64,000 nucleotides of DNA from Bolinopsis microptera (lineage: Eukaryota; Ctenophora; Tentaculata; Lobata; Bolinopsidae), in NCBI RefSeq assembly GCF_026151205.1, contig NC_087072.1:10888169-10952168 (forward strand), in the 5' to 3' direction. Shown here in pieces: positions 61,405 to 64,000 of the stretch. A program made the position numbers and the translations under genes. Under the pieces are notes generated by a model, which was not told the origin of the DNA, ran no database searches, and worked only from the letters and a program-made list of their open reading frames with translations. Numbering within the stretch: position 1 is the first letter of the stretch; each line of letters starts with the position of its first letter.

Positions 61405-63920
61405 TTGATTTGAGAAATGTTGTATTATCATCTGACATGTTGCATTCTTGTGAGTTGCAATCTTGAGTCTCAGTGCTGTCTCCTGCACATTCAGCTCCAC
61501 CGTGAGCAGGAGAAGGCTTTGTGCAGGTTCTGGTTCTTGACTGGGATCCTCCTCCACATCTTTTAGAACACTCTGACCACTCTCCATAGTCACTCCATCC
61601 GCCATCAATAGGGCAGCTTTGTGAGTTGCAATTCTGTTCCTCAGTGTTTTCTCCTACACATTCAGATCCACCGTGAGCAGAAGCAGGCTTTGTGCAGGTT
61701 CTGGTTCGTGTCTGCCTTCCTGTTCCACAAGTCTTGGAACACTCTAACCATTCACTGAAGTTACTCCACCCGCCATCAACTGGACATTCTTGTGGGTTGC
61801 AATCTTGAGATTCACTGTCTTCTCCCTGACAATCTTCTCCACCGTTAGCGGGAGAAGGATTTGTGCATGTTCTGGTTCGTGTCTGGGATCCTCCTCCACA
61901 AGTCTTGGAACACTCTAACCATTCACTGAAGTTACTCCACCCGCCATCAACTGGACATTCTTGTGAGTTGCAATCTTGAGATTCACTGTCTTCTCCCTGA
62001 CAATCTTCTCCACCGTTAGCGGGAGAAGGATTTGTGCATGTTTTGGTTCGTGTCTGGGATCCTCCTCCACAAGTCTTGGAACACTCTAACCATTCACTGA
62101 AGTTACTCCACCCGCCATCAACTGGACATTCTTGTGGGTTGCAATCTTGAGATTCACTGTCTTCTCCCTGACAATCTTCTCCACCGTTAGCGGGAGAAGG
62201 ATTTGTGCATGTTCTGGTTCGTGTCTGGGATCCTCCTCCACAAGTCTCGGAACACTCTAACCATTCACTGAAGTTACTCCATCCGCCATCAACTGGACAT
62301 TCTTGTGGGTTGCAATCTTGAGATTCACTGTCTTCTCCCTGACAATCTTCTCCACCGTTAGCGGGAGAAGGATTTGTGCATGTTCTGGTCCGTGTCTGGG
62401 ATCCTCCTCCACAAGTCTTGGAACACTCTAACCATTCACTGAAGTTACTCCACCCGCCATCAACTGGACATTCTTGTGGGTTGCAATCTTGAGATTCACT
62501 GTCTTCTCCCTGACAATCTTTTCCACCGTTAGCGGGAGAAGGATTTGTGCATGTTTTGGTTCGTGTCTGGGATCCTCCTCCACAAGTCTTGGAACACTCT
62601 AACCATTCACTGAAGTTACTCCACCCGCCAGGGTATACTGTTTTCACGTGTAGATTGCCTAGTATAGCAACATGACAGTTCGGAATATATAATTTCGTGT
62701 TTTCCCCTTCTTATGTCCTTTATATTCTTAAAGTTCAAACATGTGTTGTTAATATTCGTTTGGATCTTTATTCTTTATTCGAGCGAAAGGGTCGACGTGA
62801 TCAAGACAATTATAAGACATAATATAGGACATTCACTCAATTTTAATACAATGCTCCTTCCCTGTGACAATTAAAACCCCAATGCAAAGGGACTTTGCAT
62901 TAACACTAACACCATATTTAAAATAGCTGCAGTAAATTTATAAAATTTTACGGCCTGTAGCTGTGTTTAGTTTCCACCAAAGCTTTTTAAACCAAACCTA
63001 TTGTTAATTGTTCTAACCTTTGATAGAATTATCAACAACTGCTAGTCCCAATTCCTTGTCATATGCGAAAGATTGGAACACTTGTGTCATGATCATCGTT
63101 GTAGCTCGAAGACAGTTTCCGTCATTGGAGTTGAAATCCTTGTTGTAGAGAACTCTCATTTTGTTTAAGATGGTTAGTCTCTCCTTTGTCTTTTCAATCC
63201 TGGAATTTTTCGCGGCTGAATATTTATATTTCAAGCCCAATTATAAAGACAAACTGAAAAATGCGGTCCTTTTATGAAAATATGGTACAAAGACTAACTC
63301 TAAGCTGCTCTCAAAAAACGAACCTCAAGATTATGTTTTCCTGCTCGCACTCCATATCCTTCTCAATTAGAAAATATGTTACGGCCCCACCCCACTGATC
63401 TTTTGCTCCAGCTCCTTTACAAAAAACATTTCCATTCTTCTGATGCTTAAGCTCGACGTGAGAATTCTGAACTCTTCCTCCATACTGATTATCTTTATTC
63501 GCTCCATACATGTAGAGTTTGAAGTGCAAATTCTCAACATCCTCACAGGGGAATCTCACTAAAAATACTTCCACTGAACGACCAGTGAAGTTGGTAGTGA
63601 CATCGACCTCACTGTTGGCAGAGAATGATTTCCAGTTCAATTTATTGTTATCTGCTGCTGCTGCTGGATAATATAATATAGTATGATAGTATCTTTGCAT
63701 GAACAATGAATAAAAAGACAATGATGTAGTCAAGCTCACTGAATGAATCATTTCCATGTTCAAAACTTTCGAAAGATATTCATGGCAATCTTGTTAACTT
63801 ACGATTAGCGAATGTTAACGGCGTGATGGTAAACAGGAATGTGGCTACCATAACTCCAGCTGTCCACTTGTTGGATGAGCAGGGTGTAAAGCAGCCCCCA
63901 CTCATATTATCAGCTAACAT
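61405..63920 (-). CDS. gene F: secreted unknown domain plus 7 TSR protein
   Basis: Exons 63803-63920 (signal sequence with core [20 protein letters not shown]), 63324-63663, 63018-63199 and 61405-62637 join in frame. Exons 2-3 encode about 170 residues of a domain I do not recognise ([50 protein letters not shown]; then [20 protein letters not shown]). The fourth exon holds seven TSRs. Five units have [19 protein letters not shown] with [14 protein letters not shown], one is a hybrid, and the last is of the gene D type ([13 protein letters not shown]). The exon ends at a GTAAGA donor near 61404. The 3' end was not found before 60.3 kb. The start chosen is the first Met of the frame; the Met at 63905 is an alternative. 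Confidence 0.72.
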
Positions 63921-64000
63921 TTGCTCCTTTCTTTCTTTTCTTTAAATGTCATTTTAGAATTTGATAAATTGTAATGCTCAAATCAATAAAATTGACGATG

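Overview
This window is nuclear DNA of an animal. It has AT-rich intergenic DNA, genes split by GT-AG introns, secreted multidomain proteins built from phase-1 exon cassettes, and many eukaryotic transposons, including a Penelope-like retroelement with a GIY-YIG domain, hAT-type elements with 8-bp target duplications and a gag with a CCHC knuckle. The mix of TSR (thrombospondin type 1), PLAT, bulb-lectin and WSC-like domains suggests a marine invertebrate, possibly a cnidarian. That placement is an inference and the species cannot be named from the sequence.

Layout. 0.8-3.9 kb (-): decayed glutamate carboxypeptidase II-like gene (M28 family). 4.7-9.0 kb (+): first six coding exons of a CCDC102-type coiled-coil gene, with a minisatellite in its large intron. 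9.8-63.9 kb (-): a tandem family of secreted genes sharing cassettes. Gene A (9.8-13.3) is signal peptide-PLAT-Cys-rich-bulb lectin-4 TSR-sushi. Gene B (20.2-22.2) is signal-WSC-like-2 TSR-sushi. Gene C (27.2-33.0) is signal-WSC-like-19 TSR-sushi. A signal+PLAT remnant lies at 37.8-38.5. Gene D (41.7-52.6) is signal-WSC-like plus one 9.9-kb exon of 58 TSR units carrying a frameshift and three stops. Gene E (55.2-57.6) is signal-PLAT-Cys-rich-2 TSR-sushi. Gene F (61.4-63.9) is signal-unknown domains-7 TSR. An intronless BPI/LBP-like gene (59.3-60.3) lies inside the cluster.

The space between genes holds segmental duplications (about 19.5/24.1/40.2 kb and 33.4/53.0 kb) and mobile elements. These include a Penelope-like element with flanking repeats and hairpins (16.2-19.2), a hAT-like element (22.5-24.1), a TIR element at a duplicated sushi exon (25.7-26.9), a G-tract-ended TIR element (31.7-32.8), a foldback element (35.2-36.1), a copia-like gag (36.5-37.4) and a second hAT element containing a minisatellite (38.9-40.1). 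Two hAT insertions can be compared with paralogous copies lacking the insertion inside this same window.

Function. The family members are secreted and combine carbohydrate- or lipid-binding modules (bulb lectin, PLAT, WSC-like) with TSR rods and a C-terminal sushi domain, next to a BPI-like lipid-binding gene. An extracellular-matrix or surface/innate-recognition role is plausible but inferred. No tRNA, rRNA or CRISPR feature was seen.
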